Made by a program: the position numbers and the translations under genes | IMG/VR virus record: IMGVR_UViG_3300005613_000002 | Location: 248,001-312,000 of that record | From: a virus | DNA: 64,000 nt | Direction: 5' to 3' (one strand) | Shown here: piece after piece, positions 24,142 to 32,478 of the stretch | Layout of the letters: the number at the start of each line of letters is the position of its first letter | How positions within the stretch are numbered: position 1 is the stretch's first letter | Notes under the pieces: model-generated | The model's input: only the letters and a program-made list of their open reading frames with translations | What the model was told of the DNA's origin: nothing | The model's database searches: none

Positions 24142-25541
24142 TATGTTAATAACTTTGATGCGTTTTCAATTAGTTTAATCTGTTCAAATGTATCTGCAAC
24201 AGTCTTATCATCTCTAAGCACTTTAAATACTGGATGAAACATTGAGAACTCACCTTTTGAATTATGTGATATCCCACATGATTTAACTTCTACAATGGTA
24301 TTTAATAATGAATCTTGATTTTCTTCAATCAACTTCATAGTGTATTCATCAATTCCTGTTGGTTTTGATTTAAGTTTACCACATTCGGAAATACATGTTA
24401 ATGATGAAACCACCTCTGAGTTTTTACCAGTGCCATAATTAAAACCAATAATTTTTAAATCAACATTGATTTCAAGTTTCATTTTAATTTGCCATTTATC
24501 TTTCCCATCTTTCCATACTCCTTCAATATCTTTAAGAATTGTACCTTCAAGACCACTACTTAATGCTTCTTGGAAATGTTCAACAGCTTCACCATATGAA
24601 TAAACTAATTTACTTTCAACAATACGTATATTTTTACAACCACTATCATTGATAATTTTAATCAATAAATCACGCCTATCATCATACTTTACTGTGCTTT
24701 TAATTTTACTACCTTTTAAGAAATATTCTTCAATTTCTATCCTATCCCACACAGTATAAGCGATTCTTTTAACAAAAGATTGATAATCACCATGTTTCTT
24801 AGTAAAGTTTGCTATTTTTTTATTTGTTTCAGCTTCGGTACGTTTTTTCCTTTTTCCTTCAATATCAACAATTGAAGCTATAATGCCATTTGCTACTAAA
24901 CGACTTGGTTCACCATCAATAGTTAATTCACCATTGAATACACCATCAGATAATTGTGCTAATTCTTTAAGGAATGTAGCATCACCTACAGGTGTTTCTT
25001 CTCCTTGTCTTGTAACCAATTGAACTTGACCATTTTGTATAATTGCGTTTTGATAACGACCATCCATTTTAATATCTGAACGAACTGCTCTACCATTTTT
25101 AAATAAATTCCTAGCTAATTCTTCGGTAAATGGTTTAGCACCCATATATGGTGTCTTTTCAATTAGTTCAGGGAAAATTTTATTAATATTACTAGTACCC
25201 ATTCCAATTTTACAATCTTTTTCAATAATGCGTTCAATAATATATGCATCATCAGACTCACAACACATTAGAATCTCTCTAAGATGCTTAATTGCTTCAT
25301 GACCAGTAACTGATCTTTTAGTTAATAGTTCTAAACCATTTAACGCACCTGCTAATGGATGGGAATGTGTTTCCAATCTACTATATTCAGGAATTTGTTT
25401 TATGTAGAATTTAACTCTAGGTGAGTTGGCTAAATATAGAACACGTTTTAAAAGTTCATTATCCTTATACTTTGAAAGTATATTCATTTTTTCATTAGTG
25501 CTTGATTCAGTAGCAATTTCATCAAAAATTTGTTTTATCAT
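24141..25541 (-). CDS. ATP-dependent DNA ligase, 466 aa
   Basis: Seals nicks during phage replication and repair. The adenylylated Lys is K158 in motif I (KMDGR). GVFNGELTIDG gives motif III, GLEGTILKD motif IV, and DKWQIKMKLEINVDLKIIG motif V with the start of the OB fold. The N-terminal 140 residues form the DNA-binding domain seen in T4 gp30-type ligases, and the length is close to gp30 (487 aa). It has its own phage-type promoter at 25558-25588. Confidence 0.9.
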   Translation of the reverse strand: MIKQIFDEIATESSTNEKMNILSKYKDNELLKRVLYLANSPRVKFYIKQIPEYSRLETHSHPLAGALNGLELLTKRSVTGHEAIKHLREILMCCESDDAYIIERIIEKDCKIGMGTSNINKIFPELIEKTPYMGAKPFTEELARNLFKNGRAVRSDIKMDGRYQNAIIQNGQVQLVTRQGEETPVGDATFLKELAQLSDGVFNGELTIDGEPSRLVANGIIASIVDIEGKRKKRTEAETNKKIANFTKKHGDYQSFVKRIAYTVWDRIEIEEYFLKGSKIKSTVKYDDRRDLLIKIINDSGCKNIRIVESKLVYSYGEAVEHFQEALSSGLEGTILKDIEGVWKDGKDKWQIKMKLEINVDLKIIGFNYGTGKNSEVVSSLTCISECGKLKSKPTGIDEYTMKLIEENQDSLLNTIVEVKSCGISHNSKGEFSMFHPVFKVLRDDKTVADTFEQIKLIENASKLLT

Positions 25542-25557
25542 TATAGTTGTTTTATTT

Positions 25558-25588
25558 ATTATACGAAATTATTAAAAAAATGTTACAT
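25558..25588 (-). promoter_or_regulatory. phage-type promoter, variant palindrome ATGTAACAT
   Basis: CGTATAAT is exact and the spacing standard. The palindrome is ATGTAACAT: both outer bases differ from TTGTAACAA, but symmetrically, so the dyad is kept. Confidence 0.75.
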
Positions 25589-26337
25589 TAAATGTTTTTA
25601 ATATATGATTTAAACCAACGATAAAACATGAATGGTAAGATTCTATGGTCAGCAAAACCATAAAGACCACATGAAAAGAAGTCATGACATTCGATAACAA
25701 AATTTCTATCGTCATGAATTCCAATATCCAATGTATATGCAACTGGTGCTGATTTATATGCTTTAATCATGTTTTCAATATCTTCAACACATGGAAACAT
25801 TTTAAAATCTCCACTATAATATTGCATACCGACCAATTCACCCATATAAACGAAACAACGCCACTCGCTTTCAATGTCGATTAATTCTGATAGTTGATAG
25901 TTTCCAGCAGGTATTTTAGGTATATCACCAATAACTTTTAAATGAATTTCTTCGGTAAGTCCTTTAATTTTATCATTACTTTTAAGAAAAAATTTACCAA
26001 TTTCATTTTCCAAATCCATGTGGTTAATATTTTTTATGTCACGACAAGCATAGCTGAATAATTCTTCTGGAATATTAATGGGTTTTGGTTTAACACAATG
26101 AAATTGATTAAGAAATGCTAAAACAAATTCAACACTACCAATCGGCACATAGTTAATATGAAATTCTTTAAATTCGAAATCACCATTATAATGACAATTC
26201 AAATATTTAACACTACATTTGGAATCATTATTAACGTTTACCCAATTAAAATATTCGATTGACTTTAATAAAGTAAAACTAAAATCATGTTGGACTTTTC
26301 CATCAATTTTTTGTATTAAAAATTTCATAGTTTTCAA
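25588..26337 (-). CDS. ATP-grasp protein, R2K type, 249 aa
   Basis: The C-terminal two-thirds match the phage-associated R2K (DUF4343-like) ATP-grasp clade: SEWRCFVYMGELVGMQYYSGD, then DIENMIKAYKSAPVAYTLDIGI, then FVIECHDFFSCGLYGF. These carry the Arg, Lys and Glu-Asn/His-type ATP and metal ligands. Family members are predicted peptide or amide ligases that modify proteins with amino acids; the substrate here is unknown. A weak host-like box (TTG-N17-TATATTGA) precedes it. Confidence 0.7.
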   Translation of the reverse strand: MKTMKFLIQKIDGKVQHDFSFTLLKSIEYFNWVNVNNDSKCSVKYLNCHYNGDFEFKEFHINYVPIGSVEFVLAFLNQFHCVKPKPINIPEELFSYACRDIKNINHMDLENEIGKFFLKSNDKIKGLTEEIHLKVIGDIPKIPAGNYQLSELIDIESEWRCFVYMGELVGMQYYSGDFKMFPCVEDIENMIKAYKSAPVAYTLDIGIHDDRNFVIECHDFFSCGLYGFADHRILPFMFYRWFKSYIKNI

Positions 26338-26411
26338 TATATTAACATTAATTTATTACAAAACTAATTAAAATATTTAAAAGGTCAAATATTTCTCAAA
26401 AACAATTACTT

Positions 26412-26440
26412 GTATTTATGAATCATTAATCATATCTTTG
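26412..26440 (+). promoter_or_regulatory. host-type promoter TTG-N20-TATCTTTG
   Basis: The plus strand has TTG, 20 nt, TATCTTTG, then 23 nt to the ATG at 26464. It opens the plus-strand block 26.4-30.9 kb, which runs against both flanks. Confidence 0.75.
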
Positions 26441-26463
26441 TTTCAAATTTTAAATAAAAACAA

Positions 26464-27015
26464 ATGGAAAATAGAAATTTAGGTCATCTTATGCTAGACC
26501 TTGAAACAATGGGAAATAAGAGTAATGCTGCTATTGTTTCAATCGGTGCTGTTGAATTTGATATTAACACTGGAGAAATAGGTAAAAAGTTTTACGAAAG
26601 AGTTGATTTACAATCAGCACTCGATGTTGGTCTTAAAATTGATGCAAGCACTCTTTTATGGTGGTTACAACAAAATGAGAAAGCACGTAATGAACTCTGT
26701 AAAAGTGGTTTAAATATTTCAATAGCACTATTACGTTTAGAGAAATTCATGAAATCTCTTGGGAATTTCTTTATTTGGGGTAGAGGTGTGAGATTTGATA
26801 TTGGGTTAATTGAAAATGCTTATGTTGCCGTTGGTTCTCATGAAATGCCTTGGAATTTCAGAAATGAAAGAGATGTTCGTACTCTTGAAGCACTAGCACC
26901 TGAAATCAAAAAGAATTGTATTTTTACTGGTGTTGAACACAATCCGATTGATGATAGTGTTTATCAAATTAAATACTGTACAGCAATATGGAAAAAATTA
27001 TACAACATAAAATAG
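26464..27015 (+). CDS. dexA: DexA-like 3'-5' exonuclease, 183 aa
   Basis: DEDD-type exonuclease related to T4 DexA. Motif I is LMLDLETMG (catalytic Asp-Glu, residues 11-13), followed by AAIVSIGAVEFD. Motif II lies in FIWGRGVRFDIGLI and motif III in HNPIDDSVYQIKYC (Asp in the DDSVYQ helix). It probably degrades DNA 3' ends during host genome breakdown or recombination. First gene of the plus-strand unit, directly downstream of a host-type promoter. Confidence 0.85.
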   Translation: MENRNLGHLMLDLETMGNKSNAAIVSIGAVEFDINTGEIGKKFYERVDLQSALDVGLKIDASTLLWWLQQNEKARNELCKSGLNISIALLRLEKFMKSLGNFFIWGRGVRFDIGLIENAYVAVGSHEMPWNFRNERDVRTLEALAPEIKKNCIFTGVEHNPIDDSVYQIKYCTAIWKKLYNIK

Positions 27016-27016
27016 T

Positions 27017-27394
27017 ATGGTAAACTGGCAAGAAGAATTAAAAAAATACACAGCAAAAAACATTAAAGCCAAATTAGGTGTAGATGTTTCAACTGAACAG
27101 ATTGAAAATATTACCATTAGTATTGATGATTTAGATTTACCTAATCTTGAAAACAAAGATTTATCAATGATATATGCTTTTGCTATCATGGATGAAAATT
27201 TCGAACAAGCAAACATAATATTAAATGAGTTAAAAAATAGAAATTGTTCAGTAAGAATTGACACTAATGATGTCGAAAAGTCAGCAATTATTGCCTTATT
27301 TAAAATTTCCGAACCAAATATTGTTTTATATGACATAAAAATGAAGATTTTACTTGATGGAATGATAATTGATTTCGAAAAACAAAATTTTTAA
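27017..27394 (+). CDS. hypothetical protein, 125 aa
   Basis: Function unknown; acidic, Ile-rich, starting 1 nt after the exonuclease stop. The first half is helical and the second beta-rich. Confidence 0.6.
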   Translation: MVNWQEELKKYTAKNIKAKLGVDVSTEQIENITISIDDLDLPNLENKDLSMIYAFAIMDENFEQANIILNELKNRNCSVRIDTNDVEKSAIIALFKISEPNIVLYDIKMKILLDGMIIDFEKQNF

Positions 27395-27422
27395 AAATAA
27401 ACAATAAAATAAAAAGATAAAA

Positions 27423-27782
27423 ATGGAAAATTTAACAATAGAAAGTTTTAAAGAAAAAGTATTTGATTATAGTGATAATAAAGAGTGGAAATTTATCGGT
27501 AACAAACCAACTGTTATTGATTTTTATGCAGATTGGTGTGCGCCGTGTAAAACAATTACGCCTATTCTTGAAGAATTAGATGTGGAATTAGAAAATGTTG
27601 ATTTTTTTAAAGTCGATATTGAAGCACAAAGTGAACTAGCTCAAGTATTTCAAATTAGAAGTATTCCTTCAATACTATTTATCCCAATAGATGATAAACC
27701 ACAAATGGCAATGGGTAGTCAAACAAAAGAAACATATATTAATATAATGAAAGACACATTTAAATTGGAATTAATCGGGTAA
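27423..27782 (+). CDS. thioredoxin, 119 aa
   Basis: Classic thioredoxin fold with redox site W-C-A-P-C-K in FYADWCAPCKTITPIL (about residue 40), cis-Pro in IRSIPSILFIP, and a final helix. Phage thioredoxins usually serve ribonucleotide reductase or act as polymerase processivity partners; neither partner is in this window. Confidence 0.9.
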   Translation: MENLTIESFKEKVFDYSDNKEWKFIGNKPTVIDFYADWCAPCKTITPILEELDVELENVDFFKVDIEAQSELAQVFQIRSIPSILFIPIDDKPQMAMGSQTKETYINIMKDTFKLELIG

Positions 27783-27785
27783 ATT

Positions 27786-27816
27786 TTGTAACAATTAATT
27801 CTGGGATTCGTATAAT
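27786..27816 (+). promoter_or_regulatory. phage-type promoter TTGTAACAA-N14-CGTATAAT (plus strand)
   Basis: The only plus-strand copy, with both boxes exact and standard spacing; it lies 11 nt before the ATG of the DUF262 gene. Flanking AATT on both sides extends the dyad. Confidence 0.8.
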
Positions 27817-27827
27817 GAAATAAAAAG

Positions 27828-28634
27828 ATGGCTAAGAAAAATAAAATAACACCAGAAGAACAAGCGAATTTCCTGCTAAAAAGTAGTATTAAAGACATCG
27901 AAGAAAGAATCTCATTTGGTCAAATTTCAGACCCAACGAGATTCTTTTCTATTGGTGACCGTGTGCATTATGGTGCTCACAAAGAAGTCTATGTAGAAGA
28001 AATTCATCGTAATGGAATGTATTATACGCTACGTTGTAAAAATGTTCAACGTACTAGAGAAGTTAAACGACAGGATGAATTACAGATTGTTGCATGGCAT
28101 GACACATTTTTATATAATGCACATAAACAAACTTCCTTTAAAAAAGAAGAATTATATAGAATAACACAATCTAATTCTAGTATTGATTCTTTATTATGTA
28201 TGGTATATAATTCTGGTGTTGATTTTGATGTAGAATACCAAAGAGATCATGTTTGGGAAATTTCTGATAAAGAAAATCTTATTGATAGTATTTTTAATAA
28301 TATTGATATTGGTAAATTTGTATTTGTTCAACGTAGTTTTAGTGTAAATGAAAAACAATATGAAATTATTGATGGAAAACAAAGATTAACAGCTATTTGT
28401 GAATTCTATGAAGATAGATTCCAATATAAAGGTTATTATTTTTCAGAATTATCATTTGCTGATAAAAATAAATTTGAAGGTCATAGTATTTCTTATGGTT
28501 ATTTAACTGAACCAACCAAAACAATGATTTATGATGCATTTATTAAATTAAACACATGTGGGAAACCAATGGATATTAAACACATCAAAAAAGTAAATAA
28601 GTTATTAATGATAGAATTAAATAAAAATAAATAA
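27828..28634 (+). CDS. stand-alone DUF262 protein, 268 aa
   Basis: Residues about 125-215 carry the DUF262/ParB-Srx-like core: VEYQRDHVWEISDKENLIDSI and YEIIDGKQRLTAICEFY, the DGQQR-type motif found at the N-terminus of GmrSD/BrxU type IV restriction enzymes, where it hydrolyses NTPs. The usual HNH (DUF1524) nuclease domain is absent. Instead there is an N-terminal barrel-like domain (FSIGDRVHYGAHKEVYVEEI). It has its own phage-type promoter. Its role is unknown: it could be regulatory, anti-defence or superinfection-related. Confidence 0.75.
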   Translation: MAKKNKITPEEQANFLLKSSIKDIEERISFGQISDPTRFFSIGDRVHYGAHKEVYVEEIHRNGMYYTLRCKNVQRTREVKRQDELQIVAWHDTFLYNAHKQTSFKKEELYRITQSNSSIDSLLCMVYNSGVDFDVEYQRDHVWEISDKENLIDSIFNNIDIGKFVFVQRSFSVNEKQYEIIDGKQRLTAICEFYEDRFQYKGYYFSELSFADKNKFEGHSISYGYLTEPTKTMIYDAFIKLNTCGKPMDIKHIKKVNKLLMIELNKNK

Positions 28635-28862
28635 ATGGGAAGATACGTAAAAGAAAATTCAAGAATCAATGTACAGTTTATTGATTCTGACACCGAAGAA
28701 GTGTTATTAGAAATAAATAATAGGAATCATTTAGATGTTGGTGAAATTTTTCCATCTAGTACTGTTAATGGAATTCTACAAAGAGAATTAGAAAAGAAAG
28801 GAAAAGAATTACCAGAAAATATTATGGTAATAGCAGTAAGTGAATATAAATTAAATGATTAA
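28635..28862 (+). CDS. hypothetical protein, 75 aa
   Basis: Small acidic protein with no recognised motif; starts immediately after the DUF262 stop and overlaps the next gene by 8 nt. Confidence 0.6.
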   Translation: MGRYVKENSRINVQFIDSDTEEVLLEINNRNHLDVGEIFPSSTVNGILQRELEKKGKELPENIMVIAVSEYKLND

Positions 28863-29280
28863 GGCTGTACCATTTATTGAAACAATAGGTTGTGATAGAT
28901 TCAAGAAATTTATTTCACAACCATTTAAATTATCTATGTTATGTCAATTAGATGATACTGATAAACCAGTATTTTCACAATGGCGACATAAAAATATGGG
29001 TTCTTGGGATAAATTTACTAATGATGATAATATTGTTCTTGAATTTTATTCAAATCAATATGATATAATACTACCTAAATGTAAAATGAGTATTATGTCT
29101 ATTCCACAAACATTAGATGAATTTGTTTGTGATATGAAAAGGTACAATGTGCAACTATTTTGGGACGATATAATCGATTTAAAGTTTGAACCTAAAGAAT
29201 ACCTTCATAAGGACGAGATAAGTGCTTATTTCATTAATTTATTGGGTCAAATGGATAAATCTAAAGAATTACGATTATGA
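28855..29280 (+). CDS. hypothetical protein, 141 aa
   Basis: Unknown. Contains TIGCDRFKKFISQPFKLSMLCQLDD and a SIPQTLDEFVCDMKR helix, with four scattered Cys residues in no known zinc pattern. Overlaps neighbours by 8 and 4 nt. Confidence 0.6.
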   Translation: MIKAVPFIETIGCDRFKKFISQPFKLSMLCQLDDTDKPVFSQWRHKNMGSWDKFTNDDNIVLEFYSNQYDIILPKCKMSIMSIPQTLDEFVCDMKRYNVQLFWDDIIDLKFEPKEYLHKDEISAYFINLLGQMDKSKELRL

Positions 29281-30017
29281 ATACAGAGGATATAAAATTT
29301 TGGGATAAGATTTCAACTAAAACTACATTATATCATAAAAATTTTGATATGGTAGTTCCTAGTGATAATATTGTGAGTGAATATGATGGGAATATTTCTA
29401 AATTAAGAATAGAAGAACATAAGCGACCATTAATAATGGGAGAATTCACATTTTCGGTTTGGAATATCAATATGTCTAAGATACAAAACACTGATGTTTA
29501 TGATATGATTAAGAAATATTCAAATGAAGACACATATTTTGAATTTAATAAAATTCTTAATAATACAAATTTTGATTATACTAAATACAAAAAAATCATA
29601 TTCATTCATTCGTTAATTATTAAACCAGAATTTAGAAAATCTGGTGTTACCGAAGAATTTGTTGAATTTATATATAGAAACTTCTATGATAAAGATAACA
29701 TTATTTTCGCATTGGTTAAACCTATACAAGACAATAAACTCAACTGTGTATTTTATTCAAATGAGAAAATGATTAGATATGTTACATATGATGAAAATGG
29801 TAGAATCCAACACAAAAAAACATCTGCGTTTAAATTCTATTCATTAGATAAAGAATATGAAAAAACAGATTCTGAGATGAATGAATATAAGTTATTTTCA
29901 GTTGCAAGTAAATGTGGGTTTACTAGAATCGATGATACATTTTTATTCAAATTTGAACCAGAAAAAACAATAAAAAGACTATTTAATAAAACAAAGATAA
30001 ATAATTTAGTAATTTAA
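29277..30017 (+). CDS. GNAT-like acetyltransferase fold protein, 246 aa
   Basis: The core IIFIHSLIIKPEFRKSGVTEEFVEFIYRNF resembles the GNAT beta4 strand and the pyrophosphate-binding loop (here R-K-S-G, shorter than the usual Q/RxxGxG/A). The C-terminal 100 residues are not typical. It may acetylate a host or phage target, or be a degenerate relative. Confidence 0.5.
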   Translation: MNTEDIKFWDKISTKTTLYHKNFDMVVPSDNIVSEYDGNISKLRIEEHKRPLIMGEFTFSVWNINMSKIQNTDVYDMIKKYSNEDTYFEFNKILNNTNFDYTKYKKIIFIHSLIIKPEFRKSGVTEEFVEFIYRNFYDKDNIIFALVKPIQDNKLNCVFYSNEKMIRYVTYDENGRIQHKKTSAFKFYSLDKEYEKTDSEMNEYKLFSVASKCGFTRIDDTFLFKFEPEKTIKRLFNKTKINNLVI

Positions 30018-30026
30018 ATAATAAAT

Positions 30027-30620
30027 ATGAAAAGAATAATAACAATATTATTAATATTATTAACATCATTAAATGTTACTAGTAATAATTATGAAAACAT
30101 TATATCTAAAATTGAAGAAGAATCTGATGTTAAAATCCCTAAACACAGTAATATTGATGACATCATTTACATGTATAATACAGCAAATGAGCTTGAAATA
30201 CCTATAAGAATTGCATTTAGATTAGTCTTTCGAGAATCATCATTTATTGCTGAACATGAAAATGAACAAGGTTATATGCAAGTAATCCCAACTACATTTA
30301 ATTCTTATTATGAAAAACTTAATTTAACTAATTTAGATAGTTTAAATAGTGAACAAATTAATATATTAATTGGGATGACCTATTTAAAAGAAATGCATAA
30401 TTATTGGGAAGATAAACAATTTTATTGGAAAAATAAATATGATAAAGAAAATTTATGGGTTAGTTGGGATTCATGGAAGTTTGCTGTTGCTTCTTATAAT
30501 GGTGGAAAAAATAGGGTAATTGATTGTATAAAATTTGGTTATTTACCCGAATCAAAATTAAGAATTTATTACATTAATTTTATTATAAAAAAGAAAGAAA
30601 AAAATGCAGACAAAAATTAG
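30027..30620 (+). CDS. secreted lytic transglycosylase (SLT), 197 aa
   Basis: A 20-residue Sec signal (MKRIITILLILLTSLNVTS) is followed by a goose-lysozyme/SLT domain: catalytic Glu in VFRESSFIAE, then GYMQVIPTTF, and AVASYNGGKNRVIDC. It cleaves peptidoglycan glycan strands from the periplasmic side. It may help DNA entry or exit or superinfection exclusion rather than main lysis, since an amidase endolysin is present elsewhere. Confidence 0.85.
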   Translation: MKRIITILLILLTSLNVTSNNYENIISKIEEESDVKIPKHSNIDDIIYMYNTANELEIPIRIAFRLVFRESSFIAEHENEQGYMQVIPTTFNSYYEKLNLTNLDSLNSEQINILIGMTYLKEMHNYWEDKQFYWKNKYDKENLWVSWDSWKFAVASYNGGKNRVIDCIKFGYLPESKLRIYYINFIIKKKEKNADKN

Positions 30621-30909
30621 AACAGCACATGAAGAAGATTATAGACAAAGCGATAATAAGACTAAAACTATTGGTGTTTTAGAAAATTATTCAGTAGGTA
30701 GTGATAAATTCTGGAAAGAGAGTTTTGTTTATGTCTATAATGATGGAATGTATATCTTTTTTGATAGTATTATCAACATGTTTGATTACTTATTATATGG
30801 AAGTGATAAAATGAATAGAGCATACATGGAAGAAGTTGAATTCGATAAATATTATGATGCTGAAACAATTGATGATATTTTCAAAGAAAAGTTAGAATGG
30901 GTTAACTAA
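30604..30909 (+). CDS. hypothetical protein, 101 aa
   Basis: Unknown acidic protein, aromatic-rich (YVYNDGMYIFFDSIINMFDYLLYG). It overlaps the transglycosylase by 17 nt and closes the plus-strand block at the terminator. Confidence 0.6.
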   Translation: MQTKIRTAHEEDYRQSDNKTKTIGVLENYSVGSDKFWKESFVYVYNDGMYIFFDSIINMFDYLLYGSDKMNRAYMEEVEFDKYYDAETIDDIFKEKLEWVN

Positions 30910-30911
30910 TA

Positions 30912-30945
30912 AAAAAAGGTGTGAAAAATTTCACACCTTTTTTTA
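30912..30945. terminator. bidirectional terminator
   Basis: A-run, AAGGTGTGAAA, short loop, TTTCACACCTT, T-run: a perfect stem flanked by A and T tracts lies between the convergent genes ending at 30909 and 30943, so it can stop both. Confidence 0.9.
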
Positions 30946-31275
30946 TTTATCTTTTTCTTTTAATTCTTTAAAATATTCTTCCCATGTTATTCCACATAAA
31001 CGTTGATATTCTTTAGTTGAATCAATCAATTCATTAATTGAATAACCCGAAGCAACACAAGATTCTTGCACATAATCAAAATCAAATCTTTCACCATCAT
31101 TATTAATCCATTCACCCTCGTCTTGTTTAGTGTTTCGATTAAACCCAATTATGAGAAACATTTTCCCCTCTTTTAATGGTTTACTTATTCTAGCAGTATC
31201 ACATTTCACATAATTCATACATTCTTTAGCTAAATCACTTAAAGAATTATCTATATTTATTCTTGATATAGTCAT
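30943..31275 (-). CDS. hypothetical protein, 110 aa
   Basis: Unknown; ends in a helical, acidic tail. Converges on the terminator at 30912-30945. Confidence 0.6.
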   Translation of the reverse strand: MTISRINIDNSLSDLAKECMNYVKCDTARISKPLKEGKMFLIIGFNRNTKQDEGEWINNDGERFDFDYVQESCVASGYSINELIDSTKEYQRLCGITWEEYFKELKEKDK

Positions 31276-31279
31276 AATA

Positions 31280-32071
31280 TTAATAATGTCTTAATTCATT
31301 CATTAACTGAATCACAAAGTTAGTTTGTGTTGCTGATTGTAATGAAATATAATCTAATGTTTCTTTTTCTTTTTTATTAATATTATTCCAATAATATTGA
31401 GATAATTCATCATTAGGCAACAATTCCACAGTTCTTTTAAGTCCTAGATAATCTGATATTAACATCAATGAGGTATTATCAAAACCATTAAATTTCCAAA
31501 CATTAACGATATCAATTAAACCAGATTCCCAAGGTTTAATATCTAAACCTCTTTTTAAAATTAAAGGTAATTTATCTATTAATACAAAATTACTTCGTAA
31601 TGCTGCAAATCTTTTAATTAATAATGGAATATCATAGCTAATAATATTATGACCACATAAAGGTGGGAAGAAATGTGGTGTTGATTTAACTGCTGAACTT
31701 GATAAATAAGTTAATTCAGTCATAAATGTTTCAATAACTAATGCTTCATTCATATTAACAATCTTCTTAAATTCCCTTTTAAGTTGACCATCTTCGGTAT
31801 ATAATGTTGCATATGTTATTGCTATAATTTTACAAAATTCATGATGTTTAACAGCTTTTGTTAAATAAGTAAATTCCATTTCATCTTCACTATTTAATGT
31901 GTCCGAAGAAACATTAAATTTTCTTTTTGATATTTCCAACCATTGTTTATACATTGGTTCATCATTTGCTTTAAGGTCAGCAAGTGTTGGATGTTGTAAT
32001 ACTGCTTTCACATTAAAGAACATCATTTCATAAATGCTACCCTTATTAAAAACTTCTTCGAATAATGCCAT
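31280..32071 (-). CDS. degenerate DEDD 3'-5' exonuclease homologue (DNA_pol_B_exo2 type), 263 aa
   Basis: It aligns by eye with the predicted 3'-5' exonucleases of Bacteroidetes. FFNVKAVLQHPTLADL stands where the family has FFDIETV, LCGHNIISYDIPLLIKR is motif II (intact Asp), NVWKFNG...TSLMLISDYLG follows, and DYISLQSATQTNFVIQL stands where YCxxD is expected. Motif I Asp and Glu are thus Asn and Lys, and the motif III Asp is lost. The fold is probably kept as an inactive protein, perhaps a polymerase-associated or structural subunit. Confidence 0.65.
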   Translation of the reverse strand: MALFEEVFNKGSIYEMMFFNVKAVLQHPTLADLKANDEPMYKQWLEISKRKFNVSSDTLNSEDEMEFTYLTKAVKHHEFCKIIAITYATLYTEDGQLKREFKKIVNMNEALVIETFMTELTYLSSSAVKSTPHFFPPLCGHNIISYDIPLLIKRFAALRSNFVLIDKLPLILKRGLDIKPWESGLIDIVNVWKFNGFDNTSLMLISDYLGLKRTVELLPNDELSQYYWNNINKKEKETLDYISLQSATQTNFVIQLMNELRHY

Positions 32072-32121
32072 TATTTTTTTATTTAAATTATTAGTGTATA
32101 AATTAAAGAATTATTTTTTAT

Positions 32122-32478
32122 TTAAACAAATAATTGATAGAGAAAGTTGAAGAATCTTCCAATTAGTGATAATTTCTCAGCTTTTAATTCTTCATAGATA
32201 TTTTTTACATCCTCAAAACTATATGATTTAAGTTTATTTTCTGTATATTGTCTTGATGAATTTTTTAAAATATATTCAATATATTCGTTTTTGATTGGTT
32301 CTTTTAATCGCTTCTTTTCATCAATTTCCAATAAATATGTTTCACCCATTTCCTCAATGTCTAAATGAGTTTTATTTTTTCTTCTTTCAACATCATCATT
32401 TAAATGTTTCAAAAATTCGTCATAATTATTGTTATCATCATCACTATCAATTGATAATATGTTTTTCTTGTCTACCAA
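32122..32478 (-). CDS. hypothetical protein, 118 aa
   Basis: Unknown. Acidic N-terminus (SIDSDDDNNNYDEFLKHLNDD), then helical; it directly follows the coiled-coil/AT-hook gene with no gap. Confidence 0.6.
   Translation of the reverse strand: MVDKKNILSIDSDDDNNNYDEFLKHLNDDVERRKNKTHLDIEEMGETYLLEIDEKKRLKEPIKNEYIEYILKNSSRQYTENKLKSYSFEDVKNIYEELKAEKLSLIGRFFNFLYQLFV

Noticed and set aside
26338-26370. Tenth copy of the TTGTAACAA promoter upstream of the ATP-grasp gene.
   Set aside because: The sequence is TTGTAATAA without CGTATAAT at the right distance; at most a weak host-like promoter.
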